Shown: one piece after another, positions 1-7,907 of the stretch
How the letters are laid out: each line of letters starts with the position of its first letter
Numbering within the stretch: position 1 is the stretch's first letter
DNA from: Candidatus Aerophobota bacterium
GTDB taxonomy: Bacteria > Aerophobota > Aerophobia > Aerophobales > B3-G15
Assembly: GCA_014859225.1 (NCBI GenBank)
Contig: JACUUP010000024.1
Span: 1-15,352, forward strand
Direction of reading: 5' to 3'
Length of the DNA stretch: 15,352 bases
Notes under the pieces: model-generated
Database searches by the model: none
What the model was told of the DNA's origin: nothing
The model's input: only the letters and a program-made list of their open reading frames with translations
Program-made: the position numbers and the translations under genes

Positions 1-398
1 ACAATGTTTATCTTTTCCTTAAGTATTTTTCCCTCTTTGATTTTGAAAGAGCTGACCTCGGGTCGGGAAAAGTTCTGCAGGGAAACTATAACATAACTTG
101 CCTGCGGGTAAAAAGCCATACTTTTGTCCCTTGATGAAGGATAAGCACCGGTTACCGGATGAGAGTGATAAATTCCTAACAGAAGTTCTTTTTTCTCCAT
201 CCGCATTTTTTCAAAGACTTTAAACTGTTCTTTTGGCTCTACAAGATACTCTGTTTTAGATTTTTTAACATTACTCATAGCAAAAACCTCTTCCACCTCT
301 GTATTGTTTCCTACCAGAAGCCCGCAAGCTTCAAATGGATGCTCTTTCTTGCAATGTTCTATAATACTGTCTAAATGCGATTTTTTTAAAGTTAACAT
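1..398 (-). CDS. M67 (JAMM/MPN+) family metallopeptidase, C-terminus cut by window edge
   Basis: 132 codons are readable from an ATG at 398-396 to the left edge; the stop lies outside. The zinc-site JAMM pattern is complete: Glu23 in FEACGLLVG, then H78-S-H80-P, then S88-x-x-D91, with Cys25-Gly26 following the Glu as in prokaryotic members. The start fits the family, whose proteins begin only a few residues before this motif, but there is no clear Shine-Dalgarno sequence before it. Characterised prokaryotic relatives (Mec of Mycobacterium tuberculosis) cut cysteine off the C-terminus of the sulfur carrier CysO; others process ubiquitin-like or ThiS/MoaD-like proteins. Divergence from a cysteine synthase gene supports a Mec-like role, but no carrier protein or E1-like activator is visible here; they could lie beyond the left edge. 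Family assignment is firm, substrate is inferred. Confidence 0.9.
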   Translation of the reverse strand, partial: MLTLKKSHLDSIIEHCKKEHPFEACGLLVGNNTEVEEVFAMSNVKKSKTEYLVEPKEQFKVFEKMRMEKKELLLGIYHSHPVTGAYPSSRDKSMAFYPQASYVIVSLQNFSRPEVSSFKIKEGKILKEKINI

Positions 399-448
399 AA
401 TTGTTAGCGCAAAAACATTATTAAAACTATAATTTATTTTTGTTTTAT

Positions 449-476
449 ATTATACATACTATATTATTTTTGTCAA
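449..476 (-). promoter_or_regulatory. Sigma70-type promoter for the M67 peptidase gene
   Basis: On the minus strand the -35 box TTGACA (476-471) is followed after 16 nt by the -10 box TATAAT (454-449); both match consensus exactly. Transcription would start near 442, leaving a leader of about 44 nt before the ATG at 398. Confidence 0.7.
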
Positions 477-489
477 GTAAAATTTCTAC

Positions 490-518
490 TTATTATATTA
501 ATATAATTTTTTTGTCAA
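490..518 (-). promoter_or_regulatory. Possible second minus-strand promoter
   Basis: A second TTGACA on the minus strand (518-513) is followed after 17 nt by TAATAA (495-490), a fair -10. It forms the left arm of the inverted repeat at 510-536. It is weaker than the promoter at 476-449 and may only be half of an operator. Confidence 0.35.
492..507. promoter_or_regulatory. Perfect 16-bp palindrome, candidate regulator site
   Basis: ATTATATTAATATAAT is a perfect dyad with no spacer. It lies between the divergent promoters, its centre roughly 63 bp upstream of the predicted cysK start site and roughly 57 bp upstream of the predicted start of the minus-strand transcript, distances typical for an activator. 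Its pure A+T content makes chance occurrence in this AT-rich gap more likely, so the call is tentative. The Rrf2 protein encoded in the same operon is a candidate ligand by inference. Confidence 0.35.
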
Positions 519-536
519 CTATTTTATTTGACAAAA
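510..536. repeat. Inverted repeat overlapping the cysK -35 box
   Basis: TTTTGTCAA (510-518) and TTGACAAAA (528-536) are perfect 9-bp inverted arms around a 9-bp spacer. The right arm contains the cysK -35 box and the left arm a minus-strand -35-like box. The arrangement could be a repressor operator or simply two back-to-back -35 elements. A similar arrangement occurs at 12826-12845. Confidence 0.5.
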
Positions 537-556
537 TAAATAATCTATCCTACAAT
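528..556 (+). promoter_or_regulatory. Sigma70-type promoter for the cysK operon
   Basis: TTGACA (528-533) and TACAAT (551-556) are separated by 17 nt, a near-perfect sigma70 promoter. Transcription would start near 563, giving a leader of about 50 nt, too short for a T-box or SAM riboswitch. It is the best promoter found ahead of the nine-gene plus-strand run. Confidence 0.75.
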
Positions 557-611
557 GAAGCATTAATTTAGGTCTAAACTCTCATTATTAAAAATTTAAA
601 TGGAGCAGGAA

Positions 612-1541
612 ATGGCCAAAATCTATGATGATATTACTCAAACTATTGGTAGAACTCCCCTTGTCCGACTTCGCCGCATAACAGAGGGATTAAATGCCGA
701 GATTTTAGCCAAGCTTGAGTTCTTTAACCCCTGCGGGAGTGTAAAGGATAGAATTGGCGTCGCTATGATAGAAGCGGCAGAAAAAGGGGGTCTTATCCAT
801 CCGGGTAGCTCAATTATAGTTGAGCCCACCAGCGGAAACACAGGAATTGCTCTTGCCTTCGTTTGTGCGGTAAGAGGTTACCAGTGCATTTTAGTTATGC
901 CTGAGGATATGAGTGAGGAAAAAAAGGTTATGTTTGAAGCCTTCGGAGCTAATTTAGTTTTGACGCCTGCCGAGGAGGGTATGCGGGGAGCAGTCAAAAA
1001 AGCTGAAGAAATGGCTATGCAAAATCCTGAAGTGTTTGTCCCGCAACAGTTTCGCAATCCAGCTAATCCCGCGGTTCACAGAAGAACCACGGGCAAAGAG
1101 ATATGGGATGATACTGAGGGAAAAGTGGACGTGGTGGTTGCCGGTGTAGGTACAGGAGGAACCATCACCGGGATTGCCCAGTATATCAAGGAAAGAAAAC
1201 CATCACTCTTGGTGGTTGCGGTAGAACCAGCTGAATCTGCCATTCTCTCTGGAGATGAGCCCGGACCCCACAAAATTCAGGGATTGGGAGCAGGATTTAT
1301 CCCCCAGGTACTTGATTTGAATTTGATAGATGAAATAATGAAGGTAAGTTACTTAGAATCTGTAAATACAGCTCGCAAACTGGCAAAAACAGAGGGAATC
1401 CTGACGGGAGTATCAAGTGGAACGGCACTGTGCGCTGCCCTGAAGTTAGCTGGAAGAGCAAAGTTCAAAGAAAAAATGATTGTAGTTATTCTTCCTGACA
1501 GAGCTGAAAGATACATCTCAACCGAACTTTTCAAATCTTGA
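612..1541 (+). CDS. cysK: Cysteine synthase (O-acetylserine sulfhydrylase family)
   Basis: PLP-dependent enzyme making L-cysteine from O-acetylserine (or a related activated serine) and sulfide. The start chosen is ATG 612, giving 309 residues, because GGAG at 602-605 is well placed before it and the N-terminus ([19 protein letters not shown]) matches the family; the upstream in-frame ATG at 600 has no Shine-Dalgarno sequence. Visible motifs: PLP lysine K45 in [11 protein letters not shown], the substrate loop TSGNTG (73-78), the phosphate-binding loop GTGGT (180-184), and a GVSSGTAL motif near the C-terminus. The usual C-terminal LPDTGERY/LPDSGERY reads LPDRAERY here, a small oddity. It is first in the operon, followed 58 nt later by an Rrf2 regulator. 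A CysM-type enzyme using a protein thiocarboxylate cannot be excluded, particularly with the divergent M67 peptidase. Confidence 0.93.
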   Translation: MAKIYDDITQTIGRTPLVRLRRITEGLNAEILAKLEFFNPCGSVKDRIGVAMIEAAEKGGLIHPGSSIIVEPTSGNTGIALAFVCAVRGYQCILVMPEDMSEEKKVMFEAFGANLVLTPAEEGMRGAVKKAEEMAMQNPEVFVPQQFRNPANPAVHRRTTGKEIWDDTEGKVDVVVAGVGTGGTITGIAQYIKERKPSLLVVAVEPAESAILSGDEPGPHKIQGLGAGFIPQVLDLNLIDEIMKVSYLESVNTARKLAKTEGILTGVSSGTALCAALKLAGRAKFKEKMIVVILPDRAERYISTELFKS

Positions 1542-1553
1542 CAAAGTTGATTA

Positions 1554-1579
1554 TTTTTATAAGCTTTATGGTATAAAAA
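1554..1579. promoter_or_regulatory. Candidate autoregulatory dyad / extended -10 ahead of rrf2
   Basis: TTTTTATA (1554-1561) and TATAAAAA (1572-1579) are perfect inverted arms with a 10-bp spacer, a 26-bp dyad of the size Rrf2 proteins bind. The right arm includes TATAAA preceded by TGG, which looks like an extended -10 (1569-1577), so an internal promoter controlled by the dyad is possible. No good -35 box is at proper spacing. AT-rich composition weakens the case. Confidence 0.3.
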
Positions 1580-1599
1580 ATCTGGCAAGGAAAAATGAT

Positions 1600-2058
1600 A
1601 TGAAAATTTCAACCAAGACAAGATATGGGGTAAGAGCTATGTTTGAGCTGGCAAAAAATTATGGCTCTTATCCTGTTTCAGTAAAGACAATCGCCCAACG
1701 CCAGGAAATACCTCTTTCTTACCTTGAACAAATCTTAAACCACCTTCACAAGGCAAAATTGGTGCGCAGCGTCCGAGGACCGGGAGGTGGATTCCTTTTA
1801 GCCAAAAGACCCGAACACATCAGAATAATTGACATTACTCACGCCTTAGAGGAATCAATCAAACCCGTCTTTTGTGTTGATGAAATGGCAGAAGAGGACC
1901 AATGTAAACGGATGGATGGTTGTGTTGCTCGTCTTCTCTGGAAAAAACTGGATGAAAAAATAAAGGAGGTTTTAGAGGGCACCACGCTCAAGGACCTTTG
2001 CGAATGGGCAAAAAAATTCTCCAGCACGGTAGAGCATGAGTTCATATTTCATATCTAA
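1600..2058 (+). CDS. Rrf2 family transcriptional regulator, probably Fe-S binding
   Basis: 152 residues, normal length for Rrf2 proteins (IscR, CymR, NsrR). The N-terminal winged helix-turn-helix is clear: STKTRYGVRAMFELA, then VKTIAQRQEIPLSYLEQIL as recognition region, then the wing VRSVRGPGGGFLLA (about 55-68). Three cysteines, C92, C102 and C108, sit where IscR carries its cluster ligands (spacing C-x9-C-x5-C), so a [2Fe-2S] or [4Fe-4S] cluster is likely; CymR, the cysteine regulator, generally lacks this triad. AAGGA at 1587-1591 serves the ATG. Placed between cysteine synthase and thiolation genes, it probably senses Fe-S or sulfur status and controls this operon, perhaps through the dyads at 492-507 or 1554-1579. 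Family is certain; the effector is inferred. Confidence 0.92.
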   Translation: MKISTKTRYGVRAMFELAKNYGSYPVSVKTIAQRQEIPLSYLEQILNHLHKAKLVRSVRGPGGGFLLAKRPEHIRIIDITHALEESIKPVFCVDEMAEEDQCKRMDGCVARLLWKKLDEKIKEVLEGTTLKDLCEWAKKFSSTVEHEFIFHI

Positions 2059-2085
2059 ACTCCCCACACTTACAGGAGGAAAATT

Positions 2086-2490
2086 ATGAAAAAGAAGCTT
2101 TCCCTTAGTTATCCCCGCCATATTGTCAATGAACCAGTTATCTCCAGGTTAGTTAAAGACTATGATTTAGTGGTTAGCATCATAAAAGCGAAAATCACTC
2201 CTGATGAAGGAGGAAGGTTAGACGTAGAGATAAGTGGAAAAAAAAATGCTATAGATAAAGGTATAAATTACCTTACGAGGGTTGGAGTAGAACTACAGCC
2301 CCTTATCCAGGAGATTAAATGGAACCCTGAAAGATGTAATCACTGCACAGCATGCGTCCCTCTTTGTCCGGTAAATGCTTTTGAAATAGACAGAAAAGAA
2401 AGAACAGTCTTGTTCAGTGACGAAAAATGTATAGCCTGCGGAGTCTGTGTGCAGGCCTGTCCCTACCGCGCTATAGAAATTATTTTTTAA
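2086..2490 (+). CDS. NIL-domain ferredoxin with two [4Fe-4S] motifs
   Basis: 134 residues in two parts. Residues about 3-75 resemble the NIL domain (ACT-like fold, also found in the MetN methionine ABC ATPase). Residues 84-125 hold two ferredoxin motifs, C84-x2-C87-x2-C90-x3-C94-P and C115-x2-C118-x2-C121-x3-C125-P, enough for two [4Fe-4S] clusters. Similar NIL-Fd proteins work with COG1900/DUF39 proteins in sulfide-dependent homocysteine synthesis in methanogens and some anaerobic bacteria (MA1821/MA1822 type); no COG1900 gene is in this window. A strong AGGAGGA (2074-2080) precedes the ATG by 5 nt. It lies 27 nt after rrf2 and 30 nt before mnmA, the slot where a cysteine desulfurase is often found. 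A role as electron or sulfur donor in sulfur incorporation is inferred. Confidence 0.88.
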   Translation: MKKKLSLSYPRHIVNEPVISRLVKDYDLVVSIIKAKITPDEGGRLDVEISGKKNAIDKGINYLTRVGVELQPLIQEIKWNPERCNHCTACVPLCPVNAFEIDRKERTVLFSDEKCIACGVCVQACPYRAIEIIF

Positions 2491-2520
2491 CCCCCCTTGC
2501 CAAAATTGAGGTGATGTTCT

Positions 2521-3594
2521 TTGAACAGGAAAAGAGTGCTTGTAGCGATGAGTGGAGGTGTAGATAGCTCAACAGGTGCTTACCTTCTAAAAGAAGGGGG
2601 CTTTGAAGTTATTGGTATAAGCATGAAGCTCTGGGATGGAGGCGGAAAATGCTGTAGTTTAAACGATTTTGAGGATGCCAGGAAAGTAGCCCAGAAACTC
2701 TCCATCCCACTTTACACCCTTAACCTTGTTGAAGAGTTTGAGAAAGAAGTAGTGGAGTACTTTTGCCAGGAATACAGTAATGCCAGAACACCTAATCCCT
2801 GTATTATTTGCAATGAAAAAATTAAATTCGGGGCTCTGCTGGATAAAGCAAAAAAAATTGATGCTCCCTTTATCGCCACCGGGCACTACGCAAAAGTAGA
2901 ACAAAATCTGTCCACTCAAAGATATAGTCTAAAAAAAGGTGAGGATGCTAAAAAGGACCAATCCTATTTTCTCTTTTCCTTATCCCAGATACAGCTATCC
3001 CACATAATTTTCCCTCTGTTCAATCTCACCAAACGGGAGGTTCGCCAGATAGCAGCTTGTGCTGAACTTCCTGTATATAATAAAAAAGAAAGCCAAGAGA
3101 TTTGCTTTATTCCCCAAAAAAATTATAATGAATTTCTAAAAAAAAGGGCACTTGATTCTTTTTTCAAACCCGGTTTAATCAAGGACAAAAACGGCAGGGA
3201 ACTGGGCGAGCATGCGGGAATTCATCTTTTTACTGTTGGACAAAGAAAGGGAATCGGCGGTGGAAGAAAAAAACCTTTTTATGTGATAGAAATCAACAAA
3301 GAGGAAAATACTGTAGTGGTGGGTGAAAGAGAAGATGGATATGCAAAGACTATGCAGATAGCAAAGGTTAACTGGGTAAGCATTCCTGAGCCACAGGAGG
3401 CTATTTTTGCCCGGGTAAAAATAAGGTATCAGCATCCAGAATCTCTTGCTACTATATATCCCCTCAATGAGAAAAAATGTAGAGTTGACTTTCTGCACCC
3501 CCAGTGGGCAATCACACCAGGACAGGCTGCTGTTTTTTATGAGAAAGATACGCTACTTGGGGGTGGATGGATTGAGAAAGTTGGACGAGAATAA
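2521..3594 (+). CDS. mnmA: tRNA-specific 2-thiouridylase MnmA
   Basis: Forms 2-thiouridine at wobble U34 of Lys, Glu and Gln tRNAs, using ATP and a sulfur donor. 357 residues, slightly short of the usual 360-370. The start is TTG at 2521, preceded by GAGGTGA (2508-2514); nearby ATG and GTG are out of frame. Visible: PP-loop SGGVDSS (11-17), C94-x2-C97 in [19 protein letters not shown] (120-125), C195 in SQEICFIPQ, and GQRKGIGGG in the C-terminal half. The CxxC plus distant Cys pattern differs from the DxxC plus Cys of E. coli MnmA (NPDILC) and resembles the ligand set of Fe-S-dependent thiolases, so a cluster mechanism is possible. An insertion common in relatives near residues 40-46 is short here. 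No cysteine desulfurase gene accompanies it. Confidence 0.95.
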   Translation: MNRKRVLVAMSGGVDSSTGAYLLKEGGFEVIGISMKLWDGGGKCCSLNDFEDARKVAQKLSIPLYTLNLVEEFEKEVVEYFCQEYSNARTPNPCIICNEKIKFGALLDKAKKIDAPFIATGHYAKVEQNLSTQRYSLKKGEDAKKDQSYFLFSLSQIQLSHIIFPLFNLTKREVRQIAACAELPVYNKKESQEICFIPQKNYNEFLKKRALDSFFKPGLIKDKNGRELGEHAGIHLFTVGQRKGIGGGRKKPFYVIEINKEENTVVVGEREDGYAKTMQIAKVNWVSIPEPQEAIFARVKIRYQHPESLATIYPLNEKKCRVDFLHPQWAITPGQAAVFYEKDTLLGGGWIEKVGRE

Positions 3595-3620
3595 CCAGAA
3601 AAAATAAATGGAGAGAAAAT

Positions 3621-4394
3621 ATGACGCTTGATGATGTGGTAATTTCTGAGGCAATTGTGGAAAGTTTCTTTAATGATTTTAAGAATAACCTGAGACACCA
3701 GGTATCTATCGCAGGTGCAGGACCAGCTGGTTTAACTGCTGGCTACTACCTGGCAAAAGAAAAAATTAAGGTGGTCATCTTTGAAAAAAACCTTAGAGTA
3801 GGCGGAGGAATGCCCGGGGGAGGGATAATGTTTAACAAAATCGTTGTTCAGGAACCTGCCCGCAAAATTCTTGACGAGATGGAAATTAGATACTTCCCCT
3901 ATCAACCTGGTTACTATGTGGCAGATTCTCTGGAGGCTATCTCATGTTTAACTCTTAAAGCCTTAAGAGCTGGAGTTAAAATATTTAACCTTATGGGAGT
4001 AGAGGATGTTATGGTAAAGAATAGTGAAGTTAAGGGACTTGTTATCAACTGGGAGTCGGTGAGGATGGCTAATTTACATGTTGACCCCATAGCTGTTAGC
4101 TGTGATGCAGCTATAGATGCTACGGGTCATGGATGCGAAGTAGTTGCAAAACTTGAGAAAAGAGGAAATATTAAATTAAACACATCTACGGGAAAAATAA
4201 TGGGCGAAGGACCTATGTGGGCTGAGAAAGGAGAAGAAGCAATTATTGAATGCACTAAGGAAGTTTTTCCCGGACTTTATGTTAGTGGAATGTCTGCCAA
4301 TGCTGTATTTGGAGCACCCAGGATGGGACCTGTGTTTGGTGGAATGATGCTCTCGGGGAAAAAAGTGGCGGGGATGATTTTGCAAACCCTTTAG
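3621..4394 (+). CDS. thi4: Sulfide-dependent ADP-thiazole synthase (Thi4 family)
   Basis: Makes the thiazole moiety of thiamine from NAD, glycine and a sulfur source. 257 residues, normal for prokaryotic Thi4. The FAD/NAD-binding [14 protein letters not shown] (32-45) is followed by the Thi4 signature [11 protein letters not shown] (61-71), ATGHG (167-171) and the C-terminal region with [21 protein letters not shown]. In plant and fungal enzymes a cysteine donates its own sulfur once; the aligned position here is H153 in NLHVDP, as in archaeal enzymes, implying a true multi-turnover catalyst using free sulfide and iron. GGAG at 3610-3613 precedes the ATG. It sits between mnmA and nrdJ, with 26- and 30-nt gaps, too short for a TPP riboswitch. 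Confidence 0.93.
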   Translation: MTLDDVVISEAIVESFFNDFKNNLRHQVSIAGAGPAGLTAGYYLAKEKIKVVIFEKNLRVGGGMPGGGIMFNKIVVQEPARKILDEMEIRYFPYQPGYYVADSLEAISCLTLKALRAGVKIFNLMGVEDVMVKNSEVKGLVINWESVRMANLHVDPIAVSCDAAIDATGHGCEVVAKLEKRGNIKLNTSTGKIMGEGPMWAEKGEEAIIECTKEVFPGLYVSGMSANAVFGAPRMGPVFGGMMLSGKKVAGMILQTL

Positions 4395-4424
4395 ATAAAA
4401 ACAAAATAACAAAAGAGCAGAATA

Positions 4425-6710
4425 ATGTCCAAAAACTCTATAAGCAAGATAAGTTTATCGGAAAATGCTTTAAAAGTTCTGGAGAAAAGATACCTACAAA
4501 AAGATACAGATGGGAACATTGTGGAAACCCCGGAACAGATGTTCAAAAGAGTTGCCCGGAATATTGCCCTGGTTGATAAGAAATTTGGAAAGGATGAAAA
4601 GAAGATAAAAGAAACTGAGGATAATTTTCATAATATAATGGCAACTCTGCAATTTTTGCCCAACTCCCCTACCCTTATGAATGCAGGGACCAATCTTCAA
4701 CAACTTTCTGCCTGCTTCGTTCTCTCGGTGGATGATGCGATTGAATCAATTTATGAAGCAATAAAACACACCGCTACCATTCACAAAAGTGGCGGCGGGA
4801 CGGGGTTTTCTTTCAGCAGGATAAGGCCAAAGGGCTCTCCCGTGGGCACAACCTCAGGTGTAGCAAGTGGCCCTGTTTCTTTTATGAAAGTTTTTGATGC
4901 CTCTACAGAAGCAATAAAGCAGGGAGGAAGAAGGCGGGGAGCCAACATGGGGATTTTAAATGTAAATCATCCTGATATTATGGAATTTATAATGTGCAAG
5001 GAAAAAGAAGGTGAGCTTAAAAATTTTAATATCTCGGTTGCAGTAAGTGATGCTTTTATGGAGGCTGCCCAAAAAGGAGAGGATTATGAGCTTATTGACC
5101 CAAGAACGGGTGAAGTTGCGGGAAAACTAAGTGCATCCGATGTTCTTGATAAAGTAGCCGAGATGGCGTGGAAAAACGGTGAGCCGGGAATTATTTTCCT
5201 TGACAGGATAAATGAGTTTAACCCTACTCCTCATGTGGGCAAAATTGAGAGCACGAACCCATGCGGCGAGCAGCCTCTGCTCCCATACGAAAGTTGTGTC
5301 TTGGCAAGCATCAATCTTGCCAAATTTGTGCAAGATGGAAAGATAAACTGGAATGAACTAAAAAAAGTGGTTCACATTGGTATTCATTTCCTGGACAATG
5401 TTATTGATGCAAACAAATACCCCCTGCCCCAGATTGAAAAAAATACAAAAGCTAATAGAAAGGTTGGCCTTGGAGTGATGGGATTTGCTGATTTATTAAT
5501 AAAACTTAACATCCCCTATAATTCAAAAAAAGCTTTGACCTTAGCAGAAAAAGTAATGGCATTCATTCAGGATGAATCTAAAAAAGCATCAGAAAAGCTT
5601 GCCGGAGAAAAAGGTGTGTTTCCTAACTTTAAGGGAAGTCCGTGGGATAAGAAAAATCTTAAAGTTAGAAACGCAACTACCACTACCATTGCACCCACGG
5701 GAAGCATCTCTATGATTGCCGATTGTTCCTCAGGCATAGAGCCCGTATTTAGCCTTGTCTATTGCAAAGAAGTCCTGGAAGGGGAGAAACTTCTCTATGC
5801 TAATGATGATTTTGAGAAAATTGCTAAGGAAAAAGGTTTTTACTCTGAAGAGCTCATGAAAAAAATAGCTGAAAACAATGGTAGTTGCCAGGAAATACCC
5901 GAAGTACCTGAGGAGGCAAAAAAAGTTTTTGTAACCGCCCTTGATATCCCCTACCAGGACCATATCAGGATGCAGGCAGCTTTTCAAAAATACATCGACA
6001 ATGCAGTTTCTAAAACTATAAATCTACCCAATAGCGCTACAAAAGCTAACATAAAAGATGCCTTTGTTTTAGCCTATAAATTGGGTTGCAAAGGAATAAC
6101 AGTTTACCGGGATAAAAGTAGAGAAGAACAGGTCTTAAGAGGGGGAAGAGTGCAAGAAGAAAAGGTTGTAATAACTCCTCGCCCCCGACCAAAAATAACG
6201 CGTGGGATGACCAGGGAGGTAAAAACAGGATGTGGGGACCTTTATGTAACCATAAATGAAAATGAGAAGGGAGACCCCTTTGAAGTTTTTGCACAACTCG
6301 GTAAATCGGGAGGATGTGCGGCTTCTCAGACTGAGGCAATAGGTAGACTTGCCTCTCTTGCCCTTCGTTCCGGCATTCCCTGGTCTTTAATTGTGAAGCA
6401 GCTAAAGGGTATAAGTTGTGATAGGCCCTGGGGGCTGGGTAAAAATAAAATCACCTCCTGTGCCGATGCGGTGGGTAAGGCTATTGAGATGTATATGGAA
6501 GAGAGAGCTGGAAGAGGTGTTCCCTCTGTAACTTCTCAGGAAAAACAAACTCCCCCCAAACCAGAGGTAACCAGAAAAAAGAAAGGAGCTGTTCTTGAAC
6601 CACAAGAGGAAAAAATAATGGGAGCCTGTCCTGAGTGTGGCTCCAGCAGTATTGAGCACGAGGGAGGATGTCTCGTATGCAGGTCCTGCGGATACAGCGA
6701 GTGCGACTAA
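4425..6710 (+). CDS. nrdJ: Adenosylcobalamin-dependent (class II) ribonucleoside-diphosphate reductase
   Basis: Reduces ribonucleotides to deoxyribonucleotides through a B12-generated thiyl radical, without oxygen requirement. 761 residues. The active site is legible: redox cysteine C97 (LSACFVLS), radical-site loop N278-P-C280-G-E282, partner cysteine C291 (PYESCVLAS), and [17 protein letters not shown] (425-440). After the barrel, residues about 590-690 form the TSCPD-type domain, here reading TSCAD at 678-682. A lysine-rich linker (about 700-730) leads to a zinc-ribbon-like tail with C735, C738, C749, C752, C755 and C760, probably redox shuttle and metal site. No NrdA/NrdB-type small subunit is nearby. 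The Shine-Dalgarno before ATG 4425 is weak. No inteins are present, and the 30-nt gap upstream leaves no room for a cobalamin riboswitch. Confidence 0.96.
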   Translation: MSKNSISKISLSENALKVLEKRYLQKDTDGNIVETPEQMFKRVARNIALVDKKFGKDEKKIKETEDNFHNIMATLQFLPNSPTLMNAGTNLQQLSACFVLSVDDAIESIYEAIKHTATIHKSGGGTGFSFSRIRPKGSPVGTTSGVASGPVSFMKVFDASTEAIKQGGRRRGANMGILNVNHPDIMEFIMCKEKEGELKNFNISVAVSDAFMEAAQKGEDYELIDPRTGEVAGKLSASDVLDKVAEMAWKNGEPGIIFLDRINEFNPTPHVGKIESTNPCGEQPLLPYESCVLASINLAKFVQDGKINWNELKKVVHIGIHFLDNVIDANKYPLPQIEKNTKANRKVGLGVMGFADLLIKLNIPYNSKKALTLAEKVMAFIQDESKKASEKLAGEKGVFPNFKGSPWDKKNLKVRNATTTTIAPTGSISMIADCSSGIEPVFSLVYCKEVLEGEKLLYANDDFEKIAKEKGFYSEELMKKIAENNGSCQEIPEVPEEAKKVFVTALDIPYQDHIRMQAAFQKYIDNAVSKTINLPNSATKANIKDAFVLAYKLGCKGITVYRDKSREEQVLRGGRVQEEKVVITPRPRPKITRGMTREVKTGCGDLYVTINENEKGDPFEVFAQLGKSGGCAASQTEAIGRLASLALRSGIPWSLIVKQLKGISCDRPWGLGKNKITSCADAVGKAIEMYMEERAGRGVPSVTSQEKQTPPKPEVTRKKKGAVLEPQEEKIMGACPECGSSSIEHEGGCLVCRSCGYSECD

Positions 6711-6741
6711 GATTAGTTGTGAGATAGAAAGTTAGGTACAG

Positions 6742-7632
6742 ATGAAAAGTTTAACTTTAAGAGCACCGGCAAAAATTAACCTTTATCTTGATGTTTTAGG
6801 TAAACTTAAAGATAACTATCATGAGATTGAATCTATTGTCCAATCGGTAAGTGTCTACGATATCCTCTATTTTGAGAAGATTAAACAGGGAATCAAGGTT
6901 ATCTGCGACTGTCCCTCTTTAACTTGCAGGGAAGATAATCTGGTATACAAAGCAGCTAAGCTTTTTTTTAGCTTAACAGGTCTTACCCCGGGGGTAAAGA
7001 TAACAGTTAAAAAAGAAATCCCTGTAGGAGCAGGATTGGGAGGAGGGAGCAGTGATGCTGCAACCACTCTTTTAGGACTTAACATTCTTTTTGCAACTGG
7101 CATACCTTTATCTGACCTTATAAATTACTCCTCCAGATTAGGGATGGATGTCCCCTTCTGCCTCCTGAAGGGAACAGCGCTCTTGAAAGGAAAGGGAGAC
7201 GAGGTCCATCCTCTTCCACCCATTAAAAAAGGCTGGATTGTTCTCGTGTATCCAGATATCCCCATCTCTACTTCCTGGGTATATTCACGTATCAGCGGGA
7301 GATTGACAGACAATAAATTGGATGGTAAATTGAACATCAATGATTTGAAGAGAAGAATAAAATCAAACGGGCTCCTGGGAATGAAAGATTTACTTTACAA
7401 TAAATTAGAGGAGGTGGTAATAGAAGAGTTTCCCTTAATAAAAGAGATTAAGGAAAAATTTAACAAAAGGGGCGCAAAAGGTGTTTTGATGTCGGGGAGC
7501 GGTTCCACAGTTTTTGGATTGGTAGAGGATGCGAAAAATGCTCAAATAATGGCTACCTGGATGCAGGTCAGCGGAAAAGTGTATTTAGCTCAACCCACTG
7601 AAGAAAAAGTTCAGCAAGGAGGATTAGGTTGA
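6742..7632 (+). CDS. ispE: 4-diphosphocytidyl-2-C-methyl-D-erythritol kinase
   Basis: ATP-dependent kinase of the MEP isoprenoid pathway, phosphorylating CDP-methylerythritol. 296 residues, normal length. N-terminal APAKINLYLDVLGK (8-21) carries the substrate-binding lysine; the glycine-rich GHMP ATP loop is PVGAGLGGGSSDAA (94-107); the catalytic aspartate is in GMDVPFCL (D136); the third GHMP motif SGSGSTVFGL is near 251-260. ATG 6742 has only a weak Shine-Dalgarno sequence and lies 31 nt after nrdJ. Its TGA stop overlaps the TTG start of spoVG, so the two are translationally coupled. It shows that this organism uses the MEP route rather than mevalonate. Confidence 0.96.
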   Translation: MKSLTLRAPAKINLYLDVLGKLKDNYHEIESIVQSVSVYDILYFEKIKQGIKVICDCPSLTCREDNLVYKAAKLFFSLTGLTPGVKITVKKEIPVGAGLGGGSSDAATTLLGLNILFATGIPLSDLINYSSRLGMDVPFCLLKGTALLKGKGDEVHPLPPIKKGWIVLVYPDIPISTSWVYSRISGRLTDNKLDGKLNINDLKRRIKSNGLLGMKDLLYNKLEEVVIEEFPLIKEIKEKFNKRGAKGVLMSGSGSTVFGLVEDAKNAQIMATWMQVSGKVYLAQPTEEKVQQGGLG

Positions 7633-7895
7633 GAATCTCAGAAGTAAAAGTAAGAAAAGTTGAAGGGAAGGAGAGGTTTAAAGCCTGGGTAACATTAACT
7701 TTTGACAATGAGTTTAGAATTCACGGCTTGAAAATTATTCAGGGAAAGGATGGTCCCTTTGTGGCAATGCCTTCCCGAAAGCTGCCCAATGGTGACTTTA
7801 TTGATACAGCTTATCCTTTAAACAAGGAATTGCGAGAAACAATCCAAAAAGCGGTTCTTGTAGAATACAACCATGAAATTGTGCCAAATACTTAA
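7629..7895 (+). CDS. spoVG: SpoVG family RNA/DNA-binding regulator
   Basis: 88 residues, full length for SpoVG. The family core is clear: ISEVKVRKV at the N-terminus, LKIIQGKDGPFVAMPSRK (about 34-51), then DTAYPLNKELRETIQKAVL. SpoVG proteins bind RNA and DNA and modulate gene expression in Firmicutes and spirochaetes; the name does not imply that this organism sporulates. The start is TTG at 7629, overlapping the ispE TGA (TTGA), with a strong AAGGAGG at 7616-7622 six nt upstream. Confidence 0.93.
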   Translation: MRISEVKVRKVEGKERFKAWVTLTFDNEFRIHGLKIIQGKDGPFVAMPSRKLPNGDFIDTAYPLNKELRETIQKAVLVEYNHEIVPNT

Positions 7896-7907
7896 ATAAA
7901 ACACCAA

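Noticed and set aside
1538-1543. TTGACA as -35 box for a separate rrf2 promoter
   Set aside because: It overlaps the cysK stop and no -10 lies at 16-18 nt; the TATAAA is 28 nt away.
3595-3620. TPP riboswitch ahead of thi4
   Set aside because: Only 26 nt between mnmA and thi4, far too short; no THI-box-like sequence.
4395-4424. Cobalamin riboswitch ahead of nrdJ
   Set aside because: Gap of 30 nt with no B12-box-like sequence.
4425-6710. Intein or inserted domain in the large reductase
   Set aside because: Length and motif spacing are normal for class II enzymes; no intein splice motifs.
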